This document shows positions 7,349-13,829 of a stretch of DNA of 18,367 nucleotides, one piece after another. The DNA is from Candidatus Saccharibacteria bacterium UBA1944. Its GTDB lineage: Bacteria > Patescibacteriota > Saccharimonadia > Saccharimonadales > Saccharimonadaceae. The notes under the pieces were generated by a model. The model was not told where the DNA came from. It was given only the letters and a program-made list of their open reading frames with translations, and did not search any database. Location: assembly GCA_002336935.1 (NCBI GenBank), contig DDEW01000017.1:1-18367 (forward strand). Direction: 5' to 3'. Within the stretch, counting starts at the first letter, position 1, and each line of letters begins with the position of its first letter. The translations under genes and the position numbers were made by a program.

Positions 7349-7488
7349 CGTATACTTTTTCGAAACCCGAAAATCCAGCTGAGCTTATTGATGATTTAGT
7401 TTTACTTTACACAAAGTTGGTCAATCTTGGCATGGAGTACCGGAATGGCAAAGTATACTTGGCGGATTTGGAGGAAAAAGATGCTTAA
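7338..7488 (+). pseudogene. Detached 3' end of the serine recombinase gene
   Basis: No start codon is usable here, yet the frame is open and protein-like for 46 codons after the att core (AYTFSKPENPAELIDD..., ending ..VYLADLEEKDA, stop 7486-7488). The reading frame through the core (GGA-GGG-CCA) is the same as in the recombinase at 18344-18352. In an excised circle this stretch would directly continue that gene and give a 608-aa protein in place of 565. Its stop overlaps the PLD start codon (ATG 7481, TAA 7486), and it carries GGAGG for that gene. In the integrated form it is probably untranslated. Confidence 0.72.
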
Positions 7489-7930
7489 CCCATCCAAACT
7501 CTACGATCAAAATACATTTTATAGGGCATTCGAGCGTGATTTGAAGCACTGCAAGCGTGAGCTAATTATCGAGAGTCCGTTCATCACGACTCGACGAATG
7601 AATGCCCTGTTGCCACTTTTCGCTAAACTGCGTAAGCGTGGTGCGAGTATCGTCATTAATACCCGAAACCCTGATGAACATGATGGAGATTACTACTTTC
7701 AAGCCCTAGATGCGGTTACCGCCATGCAGGACCTAGGAATCACCGTACTTTATACCGTTGGCCACCACCGCAAACTCGCCATCATTGACAGAGAGATGTT
7801 TTACGAAGGTAGCCTGAACATTTTATCGTACAGCGACAGTTGTGAGATAATGAGGAGAGTAGTATCATCAACTGAGACCGAGATACTCATTAAATTTATA
7901 GGTATAAAGCAATATGTTGGACGCAAATAA
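7481..7930 (+). CDS. Small PLD-type (single HKD) nuclease-like protein
   Basis: 149 aa. The start at 7481 is chosen for GGAGG 5-6 nt upstream and because it overlaps the recombinase's detached stop codon. The phospholipase D signature is complete: H96-R-K98-L-A-I-I-D103 then G110-S111-x-N113. An N-terminal strand-helix pattern (LIIESPFITT, IVINTRN) matches the PLD fold. With one HKD motif the enzyme would have to dimerise to form an active site, as Nuc and BfiI-type nucleases do. Likely a DNA-directed nuclease or related hydrolase of the element; the substrate cannot be told. It overlaps the next gene by 17 nt. In the circular form it would be co-transcribed with the recombinase. Confidence 0.8.
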   Translation: MLNPSKLYDQNTFYRAFERDLKHCKRELIIESPFITTRRMNALLPLFAKLRKRGASIVINTRNPDEHDGDYYFQALDAVTAMQDLGITVLYTVGHHRKLAIIDREMFYEGSLNILSYSDSCEIMRRVVSSTETEILIKFIGIKQYVGRK

Positions 7931-8150
7931 GGATTTCGAAGACCGTAAACTCGCCGTTAGCGAAGAAGCTATTGAAAAGGCAATCAACTATTTGAAGTTT
8001 CACGACCCGTTAAACGCCAACCGCGATTACGCAGTTGGATTATTGAAAAGTATGCAAATTGCCGCTAGTACAATGGCAGATGCATCAACGCTTAATTTCG
8101 AAGATTTCGTCGACCGCTACAATCAGTCGCTGAAAAACAAAGAAAACTAA
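7914..8150 (+). CDS. Hypothetical 78-aa protein downstream of the PLD gene
   Basis: Highly charged and predicted mostly helical, with no membrane segment or motif I recognise. It overlaps the PLD gene by 17 nt and runs 4 nt into the convergent XRE gene. Tight overlap with the PLD gene argues that the two act together, for example as a nuclease with an accessory or inhibitor, but this is only inferred from position. Confidence 0.65.
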   Translation: MLDANKDFEDRKLAVSEEAIEKAINYLKFHDPLNANRDYAVGLLKSMQIAASTMADASTLNFEDFVDRYNQSLKNKEN

Positions 8151-8359
8151 AACGGCAGCACGTCGGAAGATTTAATCCCGAGGGCTTTTATAACCTTTTC
8201 AAGCATTTTAAGTGACGCTACCGCTTCACCGCGCTCGAGCTTTGCGTAATAATTTGTTTTGGTACCCGCCCGTTTCGCAACTTCGGCTTGAGTCAGCCGC
8301 TTGTCTTGGCGTATCAATTGCAGTTTTCGGCCGATGGATAGAGATGTTTTATCTGGCAT
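8147..8359 (-). CDS. XRE-family transcriptional regulator (70 aa)
   Basis: A single Cro/CI-type helix-turn-helix fills the protein: IGRKLQLIRQDKRLTQAEVAKRAGTKTNYYAKLERGEAVASLKMLEKVIKALGI. Its size matches controller proteins of restriction systems and small phage repressors. It is convergent with the PLD/78-aa pair, overlapping by 4 nt. TATAAT at 8368-8373 lies 8 nt before the ATG with no ribosome binding site, so its mRNA is probably leaderless. Likely controls element genes; no operator can be assigned. Confidence 0.9.
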   Translation of the reverse strand: MPDKTSLSIGRKLQLIRQDKRLTQAEVAKRAGTKTNYYAKLERGEAVASLKMLEKVIKALGIKSSDVLPF

Positions 8360-8367
8360 GTATGATT

Positions 8368-8373
8368 ATTATA
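8368..8373 (-). promoter_or_regulatory. -10 box of the XRE gene
   Basis: TATAAT on the minus strand; start of transcription would fall about 1-2 nt before the ATG at 8359. No convincing -35 hexamer. Confidence 0.4.
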
Positions 8374-8431
8374 TACCATAACTCACCGTAGCTTAGTCAG
8401 TATCCTGTGTTGGCAAACTACGCAGACAGTC

Positions 8432-10516
8432 TTATCTGAATGACACGTGCCGATATATTTTGCGGTTTTTGTGCCACAAGATCACAGCGGTGGCCAGTAG
8501 TGTAAATGCGGCAAGACTAGCGGCGAAAATGCTGTTGCCTGTATCCGCGAGTGTGTCGTCCGTTTGAGCGGGAGTAGTTGTCGTTGTTGGCGTTGTTGGC
8601 GTTGGTGCCGTTGTGCCTGCGCCAGCAACTTCACCTATGTAGATAGGGTCGATGATAGCACCGTTTACCACACCATCTTCGTCTAACGAGCCACCGTCTA
8701 CTAGACTGTACGTAAGAATCGTTTTGGTTGCGCCACCGACGACTTTGTTGATGAAGGTAACTTGACTGGTGATGTCTGTCAGGCTTGCGCCGGTATTTTT
8801 GTAGGCTCGCAGCTTTGAAATATCCCCAAACTGTGTTCCGAGGGCAAGTGCGACATTTGCCGAACCGCCGGCCATCGTACAGTTCAAGCTAAACTGGATA
8901 CCGCCAAGCAATTTGATACCGGCAGTTGGCGCAGTCACGTTGGAGGTGCCAAGCGTAGTGACGCTTGGCTCGTCGATTGCATAGCATACCTCAGAGGTAA
9001 CGTTGATAACAGCTTTTTTGACAGTATCGTCAGTCGCGGCGTTTGCACCTGTTGGTAGCGTGTTGATGTCAAAGCTATCGCCGCAACCAAATGTCACTGT
9101 GGCATAATTTGCCCAATTAATCTGGCTTGAATTATCTTCGGCAACTACGTAAAACGTATTGCAGCCGTTTTGGGCCGGATTAATCGCAAGTGGTCCAAGT
9201 GATGCGACGGCGACAAAGGTCGTGTTCGCGACAGTCGGCACAGCGTTTACTACATAGTGATAGCCCTTAACCCCGTTGGAACTGACAGGTTCGGTCCAGC
9301 TAAATGTGTAGCTGTTCGTGACAGTACTGGAGAGCGACGCGGTCAGGTCAGTCGGGGCGCTTGGCGCGATGCCGCTGTAGTAGTAGCTTACCGTGCTATA
9401 GCCGTCAGCGATGTTGCCGGCGCCATCAATGCTCCGGATATACCAATCATTTTGCCCAGTCTGGTAGGCGTGAACGCCGGTGAGGCTCGTGCCAGGTATG
9501 GTGACGCTCCAGTCGTCACCGCCGCCGGCGCGTTTGTACTGGTAACCCGTGACTCCAGAAGCACCGCTGCCAGGGTCGCTCGCAGCTGCCCAGCTCATAT
9601 CAAAGTTGTCGGTTGTCGACAAACCGCTCGGCGAAACCGTGGCTGTGCCCGGGTTAGCTGGTTTAGTGATGTCATAGCGGTAGTCAAACAATGTGACTGG
9701 CGTGGCGCGGTTACCCAGGGCGTCTTCCGTAACGATACGTAGGTAGAACCGTTGACCGTCATTTGCAGGTACAAGGCTTTGGTTTGCCATAGTCCCTGTT
9801 TGATAGGCTCCGTCGGCAGTAGGGTCGGCTGCAGCGTTCGTACCCCAGTAGACATGGTAGCCGACCACACCGGCAGGCGCGCCAATAGCAGCATTGTCGG
9901 CAGGGGCGGTCCAACTAAATGTTAGGTCGGCATAGTTGTAGTAGCTGCCCGTCGTAAGGTTGGCTGCGCCAGCCTGCGCCGTAACGGCCCCCGGGTTATT
10001 TGGCGCTTCAGACTCTAGGTAAAAGCCAGGTGCAGACACGTTGGCAAAATCTATCCAGCCCAAATCCTCACTCCAGGCAAAACCACTAAACTGTCCCGTA
10101 ACAGACTCCACCTTGACATTGGCACCTTCGGGGTTGGTGTTGAAGTCGATATAGCCGCCCAGTTCTACCTTGGCCTTACCGCTCAAGTTTCCTAGGGCAT
10201 CGGACATAACAGGCCCTTCGGGGTTTTCGGCACCACCACCAAAATTGACCCAGCCCATGTCGGCGCTCCAGGCGTAGCCGCTCAGTTGGCGGGTTGCATA
10301 GCTCATAGTCACGTGCGCACCGTGTGTAGCTGAATCAAAGTACAACTTTTCGCCCGTGCTCGGCACATCGGCCGTACTACTACTAACGATATCTATGGTA
10401 TCAGCCGCGAAAACGGTTCGTATAAATAAAGTTGAACTTGCCACTGTCATAGCGACAATCGAAACAACAGCTACTAAACGCCGCCAAAAAACTTTTGTGT
10501 TGCTTTTTTTCACCAT
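8432..10516 (-). CDS. LADTG-anchored surface protein with GYAWS and fibronectin III repeats
   Basis: 694 aa. An N-terminal signal (MVKKSNTKVFWRRLVAVVSIVAM... ending near AFA/AAD, ~38) is followed by two repeats of the Patescibacteria surface motif LSGYAWSADMGWVNF (~78) and FSGFAWSEDLGWIDF (~140). Three fibronectin III-like domains follow (about 185-285, 285-385, 385-480), then a ~140-aa domain with two cysteines. A Pro/Thr-rich spacer leads to LADTG (656-660), a hydrophobic helix and a basic tail, i.e. a sortase-type sorting signal. I infer a cell-wall-anchored adhesin. It lies downstream of the DGR reverse transcriptase on the same strand with its own probable promoter at 10551-10578. Not a DGR target: no similarity to the template repeat is seen. 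Confidence 0.87.
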   Translation of the reverse strand: MVKKSNTKVFWRRLVAVVSIVAMTVASSTLFIRTVFAADTIDIVSSSTADVPSTGEKLYFDSATHGAHVTMSYATRQLSGYAWSADMGWVNFGGGAENPEGPVMSDALGNLSGKAKVELGGYIDFNTNPEGANVKVESVTGQFSGFAWSEDLGWIDFANVSAPGFYLESEAPNNPGAVTAQAGAANLTTGSYYNYADLTFSWTAPADNAAIGAPAGVVGYHVYWGTNAAADPTADGAYQTGTMANQSLVPANDGQRFYLRIVTEDALGNRATPVTLFDYRYDITKPANPGTATVSPSGLSTTDNFDMSWAAASDPGSGASGVTGYQYKRAGGGDDWSVTIPGTSLTGVHAYQTGQNDWYIRSIDGAGNIADGYSTVSYYYSGIAPSAPTDLTASLSSTVTNSYTFSWTEPVSSNGVKGYHYVVNAVPTVANTTFVAVASLGPLAINPAQNGCNTFYVVAEDNSSQINWANYATVTFGCGDSFDINTLPTGANAATDDTVKKAVINVTSEVCYAIDEPSVTTLGTSNVTAPTAGIKLLGGIQFSLNCTMAGGSANVALALGTQFGDISKLRAYKNTGASLTDITSQVTFINKVVGGATKTILTYSLVDGGSLDEDGVVNGAIIDPIYIGEVAGAGTTAPTPTTPTTTTTPAQTDDTLADTGNSIFAASLAAFTLLATAVILWHKNRKIYRHVSFR

Positions 10517-10550
10517 AACCTTGTTTTTACACTATTTTGCTTACGTTTTC

Positions 10551-10578
10551 ATAATACTACACCTGCAAAATAAAGCAA
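10551..10578 (-). promoter_or_regulatory. Possible promoter of the surface protein gene
   Basis: TTGCTT (10573-10578), 16-bp spacer, TATTAT (10551-10556) on the minus strand in the 106-bp gap after the reverse transcriptase. Leader of about 28 nt with AAGG just before the ATG at 10516. Confidence 0.35.
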
Positions 10579-10622
10579 ATTTTACATTGATTCTTTTCAA
10601 AAAAACTTTCAAAAAGTATCGT

Positions 10623-11780
10623 TTACTCTGATGGCACAAAGTATTGTTGGTGTATACGCTCCACGAGTGACCGACAGTTTCCCCACTTGGCATGCGCACC
10701 ATACGAAGCACACAGCAGTCGGGCACGCGCCAGGCTGGGGCTTTGATCGCAGGTTACGCCGCACCGTCGCTCGCGACTACGCAACAGTCGTTGCTGGTCG
10801 AGTTTGTGGCGCCAGGTGCCGACCACACGCCGCCGCATGAGTACATAGTCAGCCCGCACCACATAGCCCAAAAAGTCCACACCATCACCCGATGGCCGGA
10901 TAAACTGTTTGTTCGGGTGCATACGCAGGCGCAAGCGCTCCCATGCAAACGCCTCTATGGCGGCCATCTGCGTCCGTAGCCCCGCTACGCTATCACCGAG
11001 CAATACCAGGTCGTCGACGTAGCGCAGATACCATTTGACTTTTAGCCGATGTTTCACAAATTGGTCAAGTTCGTTCAAATACACGTTAGCAAAAAACTGA
11101 CTTGTCAAATTGCCTATTGGTAGCCCAACACCTGGCACCGTAAAAAACAAAGATTTGTGCCGCGGCAGCTGAGAGAACAGCTCTGGTCGGCTTTGTATCT
11201 TGGGCGGTATGTCACGGGCGCAGTCGTGAAAGATGATGACTTTTGACAGCCAGCGCACCTCGTGTCGCTTGACTTTTTTGCAAACCAAATCATATAAAAT
11301 CTGCTGATCGATACTGGTAAAAAAACTCATCACATCCATTTTAAGATAGTACACCGGCTGCCCACGTGCCAAGCGTCGCTGTTGCCACAAAAACCCCTGA
11401 AGGCGCCGCACGGCGTGGTGAGTGCCTTTGCCTTTGCGGCACGCCCAGCTGTCATGTATAAAGATCTTCTCAAAAATAGGTGCTAAGTAGTTGTATAGCA
11501 AGTGGTGTACCACGCGGTCATCAAACCCTGCTGCAAAAATCTCACGTACTTTTGGGTTTGTCACCACAAAAGCGATTGACTGCCCCGGTTTGTACGTCCG
11601 CGTTTGTAGTTGCTCCTCGAGTCGCAGCAAATTGCCTTCCAAGCGCTCCCTGAAGCGCAGGTGATTCAACGTCGCGCCCTTGTTATGGCGGCAATCTACA
11701 TAGGCTTTGTGAAGGTTAGCAAAAGTAAATAATGTCTTCACGGTGTCAAAAAGTATTAGACTCAAGAACGGCAGGCTCAT
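10623..11780 (-). CDS. DGR reverse transcriptase
   Basis: 385 aa from the ATG at 11780. It copies the template-repeat RNA into adenine-mutagenised cDNA with Avd. Palm motifs: YYLKMDVMSFF (D149), GVGLPIGNLTSQFF (I222-G-x3-S-Q228) and YLRYVDD (254-257), then VDFLGY (~302-306). The IGxxxSQ form in place of QGxxxSP is the hallmark that separates DGR enzymes from group II intron and retron RTs. No endonuclease or maturase domain is present, as usual for DGRs. The ATG lies within the 3' invariant flank of the template repeat; a GTG at 11741 would give a 372-aa protein beginning VKTLFTFANLHKAY, closer to the usual DGR RT N-terminus. No clear ribosome binding site decides between them. Confidence 0.95.
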   Translation of the reverse strand: MSLPFLSLILFDTVKTLFTFANLHKAYVDCRHNKGATLNHLRFRERLEGNLLRLEEQLQTRTYKPGQSIAFVVTNPKVREIFAAGFDDRVVHHLLYNYLAPIFEKIFIHDSWACRKGKGTHHAVRRLQGFLWQQRRLARGQPVYYLKMDVMSFFTSIDQQILYDLVCKKVKRHEVRWLSKVIIFHDCARDIPPKIQSRPELFSQLPRHKSLFFTVPGVGLPIGNLTSQFFANVYLNELDQFVKHRLKVKWYLRYVDDLVLLGDSVAGLRTQMAAIEAFAWERLRLRMHPNKQFIRPSGDGVDFLGYVVRADYVLMRRRVVGTWRHKLDQQRLLRSRERRCGVTCDQSPSLARARLLCASYGAHAKWGNCRSLVERIHQQYFVPSE

Positions 11781-11942
11781 TACCTGGGGAGGAATAGCAC
11801 CTACCCACTACCGAACGCAGCGCACATTGTTCGTATTGCCCATATTGTTGTTGTTCGTGTTGCCATTGTTCAGATTCACGTTCCAGGCATTCGTGCTATT
11901 GTTCTGCGTCGCCGACCAAAAGTTGTTGGACGGCTGGCTAAG
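11777..11942 (-). ncRNA. DGR template repeat (TR)
   Basis: 166 bp that align without gaps to the variable repeat at 12653-12818 (offset 876). There are 23 mismatches; 22 are adenines on the minus (coding-sense) strand of TR, changed to G (8), C (9) or T (5). The remaining one is C to G at 11850. The 50 bp at 11777-11826, covering the stop codon and 33 bp beyond, are identical and should contain the initiation-of-mutagenic-homing function. TR is rich in AAC/AAT codons, the standard DGR design. It lies between avd and the RT gene, the canonical order. Confidence 0.96.
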
Positions 11943-12044
11943 TTGTCTGTTACCGACTTGTCGCATGTCACATGGCTCCATCCCTGGCGGGCAGGGTAGG
12001 CGCCAATGGGGGTATCCCTCAGCTGATTGATACTCACGTATCAT
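11808..12044 (-). pseudogene. TR-embedding reading frame, remnant of a variable-protein gene
   Basis: A 78-codon open frame whose last 44 codons are TR read in the frame of the variable protein, ending VRCVR-stop. Upstream of TR it keeps HWRLP, equivalent to GWRLP in the target protein at the matching distance, with a short nucleotide match (TTGGCGCCT). I read it as the truncated gene copy from which TR arose, not a working protein; no ribosome binding site is visible and TR acts as RNA. Confidence 0.5.
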
Positions 12045-12114
12045 TCAGTCATATAGAGGAGCGGCAACCGTAATGAGCAAAAATCCCCACCACATAAACG
12101 CACGCTAGGGCACA

Positions 12115-12483
12115 CTAAATCTGGTGGCTCTCATTTCTGCCGTTCTTGTCCCAATTTTTCCAAGCCTGCAACTGGTTCGTGACGTCGACCACCTGCCGGC
12201 TGATACACTCGTATCGTTTAAGTTTGATAATTTTGAGGTCGTGCAACATACGGACTTTTATGGTTATGACGTCCATAGCGGTTTCAGCTTTAGCAAGCAC
12301 TGGGCGTTTGTCGCGCACTTGGTTCGCCTGCATGATCTGCACCAGTACAAAGGTCAATCCCTTACGGATTTCGTCACCCAGTCCGTATTTGTATTCTTTA
12401 GGAAAGCCCTGCGACACTTGGTAAAAGTATATGTTGAGTTTGTAGGCGCTGCGGTACACGTTGAGGTGCTCATAGCGCGCCAT
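12115..12483 (-). CDS. avd: DGR accessory variability determinant (Avd)
   Basis: 122 aa, almost wholly helical and basic, of the four-helix-bundle family shared by Avd and 23S rRNA intervening-sequence proteins: MARYEHLNVYRSAYKLN (helix 1), EYKYGLGDEIRKGLTFVLVQIMQAN (helix 2), a helix around VLAKAETAMDVITIKVRMLHDL, and a C-terminal ISRQVVDVTNQLQAWKNW. Avd forms a basic pentamer that binds the RT and TR RNA and is needed for mutagenic cDNA synthesis. Position between the target gene and TR fits the canonical cassette. AAGGAG lies 12 nt upstream of the ATG. Confidence 0.9.
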   Translation of the reverse strand: MARYEHLNVYRSAYKLNIYFYQVSQGFPKEYKYGLGDEIRKGLTFVLVQIMQANQVRDKRPVLAKAETAMDVITIKVRMLHDLKIIKLKRYECISRQVVDVTNQLQAWKNWDKNGRNESHQI

Positions 12484-12546
12484 GTCTTTGGTTGCTCCTT
12501 TTTGTTTTATGGTTTTATAGCTCTAGCATAACACAAAAAATTTCGA

Positions 12547-12583
12547 GTTCCGGGCCGTTAGCCCGGAACAAGCCGTGAGCTTG
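12547..12583 (-). terminator. GC-rich hairpins downstream of the variable repeat
   Basis: A perfect 9-bp stem (12547-12555 with 12561-12569, 5-nt loop) and an adjacent 5-bp stem (12569-12573 with 12579-12583). They lie 70-106 nt past the VR end on the coding strand. A TTTTTT run follows at 12535-12540, six bases after the stem, so a terminator for the variable gene is one reading. Hairpins just 3' of VR that promote homing are known in the Bordetella phage DGR and are the other. Confidence 0.45.
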
Positions 12584-12652
12584 TGGCGGGCAGGCCATGC
12601 ACGCAGCTTAAACTCAAGCAAAATAATCATAAAAATAATTCAATCACCTAGT

Positions 12653-12818
12653 TCATTACCTGGGGAGGAATAGCACCTACCCACTACCGAACGCAGCGCA
12701 CACCGTACGCATTGCCCACAGTGGGCGTGGGCGTGTAGCCACTGCTCAGACTCACGAGCCAGGCATTCGGGCTATTGGACTGCGTCGCCGACCAAAAGTA
12801 GCTGGACGGCTGGCTAAG
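12653..12818 (-). repeat. DGR variable repeat (VR)
   Basis: The recipient copy of TR, covering codons 269-312 of the variable protein, its stop codon and 31 bp beyond. Relative to TR it changes 17 residues, nearly all from Asn codons: 274, 275, 282, 285, 289, 291, 293, 294, 296, 298-302 and 305-307. Framework residues such as FWSATQ, NAW and VRCVR are kept. Confidence 0.96.
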
Positions 12819-13622
12819 GTTAAAATACGAACCGTCTACGTAGGCCTGCATGAGCTCTTTTTGGGTGGGGAGGCGCCAACCGTTACCGCGGTCACTGCAT
12901 AGTTGTTTGGCGGTTTTAGTGCCGACGGCAACGTTGTTGGCAGCGGTGGCGTCCCACGACCAAGTACTCGGCCCGCCGGTCGTGAAGGTAACCGTGCCGC
13001 CGGAATTAAGGAGCGCTTGGCTCCAGATCAGTCCGCTCACAGGGTCACGTTTGTCGGTGCCAGTGACGCCGTCACTAGGGGTTGTCCAGGCTATGCTGGC
13101 GGTACAGTTGGTGGTTTGGGTGACGGGAGCACCGTAGCTGTCGTGGTACTGCTGCGTCGGGCAGTTGCCAGCGCTGGGAGTACTGGCGGTGCCGGTTTGT
13201 TGGGTAGTAGAGTTGCTATAAAAGGTCTTGCCACTCACAACATCGGCGGGTGTGGCGGTACCAGTCAGACTGAGGCTGCCTGTCTGCTGAGTGCGATTGC
13301 CGTTAAAAAAGGTTTTTCCGCTCAGTACGTCGGCGCTGGTGACGGTGCCGTTTGGTTCCCAGGTGGCGGCGGTTTTGATGCGGTTCCAGCTGGTACCCCA
13401 ACTTGGGGTGTCGCTGTCGCTCCCATAGCCGCTGGTTTGTAGCGTGTCATAAAGCGATTTGATACGTGACGTCGAGCCGTTACTCGGCGACGACCCGACC
13501 TGTTCGGCGTACACCTTGGCGCCAAGCCCGACGATGACGATGCCAGCCAACACCAACACACCGGTGCGCAGGTTCGCCTGGCGCTTGCTATCTGTAAAAT
13601 ATTTCTTTATCGCCCTCAACAT
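12684..13622 (-). CDS. DGR variable protein, membrane-anchored with C-type-lectin-like (DUF1566/FGE) domain
   Basis: 312 aa. A basic N-terminus and one hydrophobic helix (about 20-40) form a signal anchor, placing the rest outside the cell. Two repeats follow, TSADVLSGKTFFNGNRTQQTGS (~95-117, abbreviated pattern ADV-SGKTF-TQQTG) and its partner at ~124-145. The C-terminal ~150 residues form a DUF1566-type lectin fold with SGLIWSQALLN, GNGWRLPTQKELMQAY and FWSATQ...VRCVR. The last 44 residues are the variable repeat, so DGR mutagenesis can alter up to 17 or more surface residues of the binding face. Likely a diversified receptor-binding protein. GGAGG lies 13 nt before the ATG; promoter at 13708-13736. 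Confidence 0.93.
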   Translation of the reverse strand: MLRAIKKYFTDSKRQANLRTGVLVLAGIVIVGLGAKVYAEQVGSSPSNGSTSRIKSLYDTLQTSGYGSDSDTPSWGTSWNRIKTAATWEPNGTVTSADVLSGKTFFNGNRTQQTGSLSLTGTATPADVVSGKTFYSNSTTQQTGTASTPSAGNCPTQQYHDSYGAPVTQTTNCTASIAWTTPSDGVTGTDKRDPVSGLIWSQALLNSGGTVTFTTGGPSTWSWDATAANNVAVGTKTAKQLCSDRGNGWRLPTQKELMQAYVDGSYFNLSQPSSYFWSATQSNSPNAWLVSLSSGYTPTPTVGNAYGVRCVR

Positions 13623-13707
13623 TGTGTTTTCTGCCCCTCCATGATTGACCGCTCTGCTTTGTTCTCGCGCCGTTACGTAAAAACAACGCCAACTTTACCT
13701 ATCTACA

Positions 13708-13736
13708 GTTATAGCAGTTATGGTTTTAAAAAACAA
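13708..13736 (-). promoter_or_regulatory. Promoter of the DGR variable gene
   Basis: TTGTTT (13731-13736), 17-bp spacer, TATAAC (13708-13713) on the minus strand, start near 13701, giving an ~80-nt leader with GGAGG at 13636-13640. It may drive the whole cassette. Confidence 0.5.
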
Positions 13737-13791
13737 CGTTAGCTCTTCTGCGTTATACGGGCATTTCACTCCCTATTTTTCGAGTAATCGA

Positions 13792-13822
13792 CAGTAATCG
13801 TATCAATGCAATACGATTACTG
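13792..13822. promoter_or_regulatory. 12-bp perfect inverted repeat, possible operator
   Basis: CAGTAATCGTAT and ATACGATTACTG separated by CAATGCA. A further copy of the half-site AGTAATCG stands 2 bp before it (13783-13790), and a partial one (TACGATTATT) at 13851-13860. No T-tract follows, so it is not a terminator. It sits about 60 bp upstream of the variable-gene promoter and could control it or the decayed gene on the other side. Confidence 0.5.
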
Positions 13823-13829
13823 CATATAA

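Noticed and set aside
7427..7480. Longer PLD start at 7427
   Set aside because: These codons overlap the detached recombinase frame, lack a ribosome binding site, and the ATG at 7481 has GGAGG at proper spacing.
8570..8615. Short tandem GTTGTTGGC repeats as a CRISPR or minisatellite
   Set aside because: They encode the Pro/Thr-rich wall spacer of the surface protein; no spacer structure.
8432..10516. Second DGR target in the LADTG protein
   Set aside because: Its C-terminus has no TR-like sequence; ends in a sorting signal, not VRCVR.
10623..11780. Group II intron or retron reverse transcriptase
   Set aside because: IGxxxSQ motif, adjacent Avd and a TR/VR pair identify a DGR; no maturase, intron structure or retron RNA is seen.
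12124..12531. 135-aa plus-strand frame
   Set aside because: Lies antisense to avd, which has family support.
12903..13442. 179-aa plus-strand frame antisense to the variable protein
   Set aside because: Glycine/valine-rich mirror of Thr/Ser-rich codons, no ribosome binding site.
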